Positions 61,586 to 64,000 of a DNA stretch of 64,000 nucleotides are shown here, in pieces (the first letter of the stretch is position 1; every line of letters begins with the position of its first letter). Origin of the DNA: an uncultured Acetatifactor sp. GTDB taxonomy: Bacteria > Bacillota > Clostridia > Lachnospirales > Lachnospiraceae. A model generated the notes under the pieces. That model saw only the letters and a program-made list of their open reading frames with translations. It was not told the DNA's origin and made no database searches. Both the position numbers and the translations under genes were made by a program. The DNA is taken from positions 1 to 64,000 of the forward strand of contig CANREV010000013.1 of NCBI GenBank assembly GCA_947629645.1. The letters are read 5' to 3'.

Positions 61586-62575
61586 ATGAAAAAGTTTTTT
61601 GATACGCCGAGGAAAGCGGTTATTTCAGCCGTTTGTATTGTGGCCTTTGTCTTGGCAGCGGTTGCGCTGATGGGCGCAATCGTGTTAAAGCAAAGCCTGA
61701 TAAGCAAGTCGGAGGCGGGCGCTGCTGCTCTGGCGGACGCGGGATTGAAAGAGGCGGATGTATCGGCCCTGCGTGTCAATTTGGATTTTGATGACGGCCG
61801 TTTTGAGTATGAAGTGGATTTTTATTGTAACGGCGCGGAATATGAATATGTGATCCAGGCCAAAGACGGGGATATCATTGCAAGGGATATTGAGGGCGGG
61901 AATAGAGAGGTTGGTCAGAATGGCCGGACCAATCCGGTCAATCCCGCTCCTTCTTCCGCTGCGGAACCCTCTGGGAGCGAACAGAGCGCTGCGGAACCCT
62001 TCAGGAGCGGACAGAGCGCGGCGGAACCCTCAAGGAGTGAACAGAGCGCTGTGGAACCGTCCGAGAGTGAACAGAGCGCTGCGGAACTCTCCAACGATCC
62101 GGCAACGCAGGAAATTTCTCTGGAGATGGCAAAGGAGGCGGCACTTGCGGATGCGGGCCTGTCTGATACAGAAGTCACCTTCACGAAAGAACGGCTCGAC
62201 AACAATGACGGTATCAAAGTATATGATCTGGAGTTTTATACCGCAGATGCGGAATATGATTATGAGATCAACGCTTTTGACGGTACTGTGCACGAAAAAG
62301 ATATGGAAGCGTTTGGCGCCGGTCAACAGGCGCACTCGCGCGTTGGAGGAAACCGACCGGAGGGCAGTGATATCGGAGTTGACCGTGCAAAGGAAATCGC
62401 CCTGGATCATGCGGGCCTGACCGAGGCGGAGGTCCGGTTTGTCAAAGCGGAGTTTGAATATGACGATGGGAGAGCGGAATATGAAGTCGAATTCTACTTG
62501 GACAGAACAGAGTATAGTTACTCTGTTGATGCGGCTTCGGGGGATATCATTCATTATGAGGCCGACTCTGACTGA
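61586..62575 (+). CDS. Membrane-anchored protein with three PepSY domains and a tandem-repeat linker
   Basis: A 329-residue protein. One membrane span (about 13-33) anchors three external PepSY domains: about 40-95 (ALADAGLKEADVSALRVNLD), 180-240 (EMAKEAALADAGLSDTEVTF) and 265-325 (AKEIALDHAGLTEAEVRF). Each has the YEVxFYxxxxEYxYxIxAxDGxI core. PepSY domains are linked to peptidase inhibition or sensing outside the cell. Between domains 1 and 2 lie four to five 10-residue SAAEPxxSEQ repeats. GAGGAGG precedes the ATG. It seems to stand alone. Confidence 0.88.
   Translation: MKKFFDTPRKAVISAVCIVAFVLAAVALMGAIVLKQSLISKSEAGAAALADAGLKEADVSALRVNLDFDDGRFEYEVDFYCNGAEYEYVIQAKDGDIIARDIEGGNREVGQNGRTNPVNPAPSSAAEPSGSEQSAAEPFRSGQSAAEPSRSEQSAVEPSESEQSAAELSNDPATQEISLEMAKEAALADAGLSDTEVTFTKERLDNNDGIKVYDLEFYTADAEYDYEINAFDGTVHEKDMEAFGAGQQAHSRVGGNRPEGSDIGVDRAKEIALDHAGLTEAEVRFVKAEFEYDDGRAEYEVEFYLDRTEYSYSVDAASGDIIHYEADSD
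61958..62077 (+). repeat. Four 30-bp tandem repeats in the PepSY gene
   Basis: Four in-frame 30-bp units of consensus GCTGCGGAACCCTCNNGGAG plus NGAACAGAGC, with a partial fifth to about 62092. They encode a Ser/Glu/Ala/Pro-rich linker. Confidence 0.95.
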
Positions 62576-62715
62576 CGCGGGCGGTTTACCCGGAGTTTCT
62601 ATGCGGCAATGACAAACTTTTATTCCCGATCCTACAGATGCGGATACCGCGCCTGTCGGGACAGCGCGCCCTTCTTGGAATTAGCGAAGAGCATAAATTT
62701 TGTGCAAAATTCCTT
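62576..62715. other. Intergenic region before the structured leader
   Basis: No gene, promoter hexamers or clear terminator supports are seen in this stretch, which separates the PepSY gene from the leader of the second MATE gene. Confidence 0.4.
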
Positions 62716-62744
62716 TTGACAAAAGGAAAAATATTGATTATATT
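62716..62744 (+). promoter_or_regulatory. Promoter of the leader RNA and second MATE gene
   Basis: TTGACA (62716-62721), 17-nt spacer, TATATT (62739-62744). The expected start is at about 62751, exactly where the structured element begins. Confidence 0.75.
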
Positions 62745-62750
62745 AGATTT

Positions 62751-62796
62751 AAACGTGTGGCATTGAATGCGTAAGTCCAGTTCAGGCTGCACGTTT
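62751..62796 (+). ncRNA. Putative structured leader RNA, possible riboswitch of unknown ligand
   Basis: AAACGTG (62751-62757) pairs with CACGTTT (62790-62796). Inside are two small hairpins, GCAT-TGA-ATGC and AGTC-7nt-GGCT, giving a three-way junction. It sits at the expected transcription start and is followed by an intrinsic terminator and then a MATE gene. It matches no riboswitch class I recognise. Ligand control is inferred. Confidence 0.45.
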
Positions 62797-62820
62797 CTTA
62801 TATTTATTACAGCGTACCAA

Positions 62821-62871
62821 AGCGTGTAACCTGATAAAAAGTTATGGATTTTCAGGTTCCACGCTATTTTT
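62821..62871 (+). terminator. Intrinsic terminator in the MATE leader
   Basis: AGCGT-gt-AACCTGA pairs with TCAGGTT-cc-ACGCT over a 17-nt loop, followed by ATTTTT. Because it lies between the promoter and the gene it would act as an attenuator. Confidence 0.8.
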
Positions 62872-62959
62872 ATGCGGCTATGGAGAACAACGGGCGATAC
62901 GCATTCCGCGCACGAAAGGAGTCGTTTCGGCTCATAAATTTGAAAGGCAGGTATCAAAA

Positions 62960-64000
62960 ATGGAAACCAATTCAAATCAATTTTTAGGGACGGAAGGAAT
63001 AGGAACTTTGATGAAGCGATATGCCGTACCCTGTATCATTTCCCTTTTAGTAGGGGCGCTGTATAACATTGTGGACCAGATTTTTATTGCCAATGCCGAT
63101 TATCTGGGCTCTTACGGAAATGCCGCCAACACAGTGGTTTTTCCTCTTACGGTGATCGCGCTTGCCATCGCGGTTATGCTCGGAGACGGATGCTGCGCGT
63201 TTGTCAGCTTAAGCCTCGGCAGGAAAGATATGAAAAGCGCCAGAAAAAGCGTAGGAAATGCGGTAGACTGGTCGATCCTAAGCGGCTTTTTGCTGTGCGC
63301 TGCCTATCTGATCTTTGCCGACCCTATCATCACAATGTTCGGCGGTACTGTAAATGCTGAAACATTCCAATATTCTAAAGAATACTTTTTCTATATTTCG
63401 CTGGGCGTTCCGTTTTATATGTTCGGGCAGGCCATGAATCCTGTGATACGGGCGGACGGATCCCCTAAGTTTGCGATGGCTTCCACATTGGCAGGAGCAT
63501 TATTGAATATCGTTCTGGACCCGATCTTTATTTTTGTCTTTCGGTGGGGCATGATGGGAGCGGCAGTGGCCACTGTAATCGGGCAGATCGTCACGGCGGC
63601 ATTGGCGGTATGGTATCTGCTGCACATGAAGCTGATCAGGCCTGCGAAGCAGGATTACCGGATAGACTGGGAAATCCTGCGCAAGACGCTGACCTTGGGC
63701 GTCACCAGTTTCCTGTCCCAGATATCTCTTGTGGCGGCAATGGCTGCCATCAACAATATGATCCGCAAATACGGCGCGATGGATCCTGTTTTCGGACAGG
63801 AGCAGTATGCACAGATTCCTATGGCGGTGGTCGGCATCGTCATGAAATTTTTCCAGATCGTCATTTCTATTGTCGTTGGTATGGCGGCGGGCTGTATTCC
63901 CATAGCGGGATATAACGTGGGAGCCGGATTGAAACAAAGGGTCAGAAAACTGTTTACAAGGCTGCTGGTATCGGAGGCTGCGGTCGGCGCCGCGGCTCTT
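62960..64000 (+). CDS. MATE-family efflux transporter, partial, cut by the right edge
   Basis: 347 codons are open to the window end. The protein begins METNSNQFLGTEGIGTLMKR, then a typical MATE first span CIISLLVGALYNIVDQIFIA, LGDGCCAFVSLSLGRKD, the RADGSPKFAMASTLAGALLN loop and the second half TLGVTSFLSQISLVAAMAAI. It differs from the MATE at 56246 in sequence, so it is not a recent copy. GGCAGG precedes ATG 62960. The leader and terminator upstream point to regulation by early termination. Confidence 0.92.
   Translation, partial: METNSNQFLGTEGIGTLMKRYAVPCIISLLVGALYNIVDQIFIANADYLGSYGNAANTVVFPLTVIALAIAVMLGDGCCAFVSLSLGRKDMKSARKSVGNAVDWSILSGFLLCAAYLIFADPIITMFGGTVNAETFQYSKEYFFYISLGVPFYMFGQAMNPVIRADGSPKFAMASTLAGALLNIVLDPIFIFVFRWGMMGAAVATVIGQIVTAALAVWYLLHMKLIRPAKQDYRIDWEILRKTLTLGVTSFLSQISLVAAMAAINNMIRKYGAMDPVFGQEQYAQIPMAVVGIVMKFFQIVISIVVGMAAGCIPIAGYNVGAGLKQRVRKLFTRLLVSEAAVGAAAL

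Noticed and set aside
61958..62077. Second tandem array considered as CRISPR
   Set aside because: Contiguous 30-bp units with no spacers inside a coding sequence.
62751..62796. Hammerhead or purine riboswitch in the MATE leader
   Set aside because: The CUGAUGA/GAAA core of hammerheads and the conserved junction of purine aptamers are absent, so only an unnamed structured leader is claimed.

Overview
The window reads as a chromosomal segment of a Gram-positive anaerobe of the Clostridia, most likely a Lachnospiraceae (Clostridium cluster XIVa) gut bacterium. The reasons are the clustered Firmicutes order priA-def-fmt-protease-rsmB-rlmN-PP2C-pknB-rsgA, a MurE with the meso-diaminopimelate DNPR motif, a CIRCE-controlled small heat-shock gene, strong AGGAGG ribosome-binding sites with many GTG/TTG starts, and an anaerobic (cbi-type) cobalamin pathway. 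No rRNA, tRNA or CRISPR array was found. The species cannot be named from sequence alone.

Layout. 1-1.1 kb: left-edge end of an IS256-family element beside a Phd/YefM-RelE/ParE toxin-antitoxin pair. 1.3-8.2 kb: a small zinc-ribbon protein, then a BlaI-M56 peptidase-ABC transporter-lipoprotein operon that looks like a cell-envelope stress module. 8.2-10.2 kb: degraded mobile DNA with small unknown genes. 10.2-12 kb: a DHH phosphoesterase and an HrcA-regulated Hsp20. 12-15 kb (minus): an exosortase-family membrane enzyme translationally coupled to a VIT/von Willebrand surface protein carrying a PEP-CTERM-like tail. 15.5-17.3 kb: recJ. 17.5-22.8 kb (minus): two ABC exporter half-transporters behind a LytTR regulator and a soluble GHKL kinase.

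23-35.4 kb is a housekeeping block: murE, priA, def, fmt, a membrane zinc protease, rsmB, rlmN, a PP2C phosphatase, a PASTA Ser/Thr kinase and rsgA. 35.5-56.2 kb is the main feature: a cobalamin riboswitch followed by about 20 tightly packed genes. First come a secreted CbiK-type chelatase lipoprotein, a NEAT-like plus substrate-binding lipoprotein, a FecCD-type permease and an ATPase with an extra C-terminal domain (uptake). Then come cobQ, cobT, cobU, cobS, a second CobU-like gene, a histidine phosphatase, cbiB, cbiC, cbiD, cbiF, cbiG, cbiH, a cbiJ-cbiE-cbiT fusion and cbiA (ring synthesis and nucleotide-loop assembly), followed by a DUF4430 protein and an ECF-type substrate-binding membrane protein. 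cbiL, the uroporphyrinogen methyltransferase, a cytosolic chelatase and the corrinoid adenosyltransferase are not in the window.

56-64 kb is an accessory region: a MATE transporter, a LytTR/DUF3021 pair followed by an ABC transporter with a candidate LytTR site, a flavodoxin with an OhrR-like MarR regulator, a PepSY protein with tandem repeats, and a second MATE gene, cut by the right edge, behind a structured leader and intrinsic terminator. The strongest candidates for under-described biology are the exosortase/VIT-VWA pair, the riboswitch-controlled secreted chelatase with its uptake system, the LytTR/DUF3021 control site, and the structured leader before the last MATE gene.
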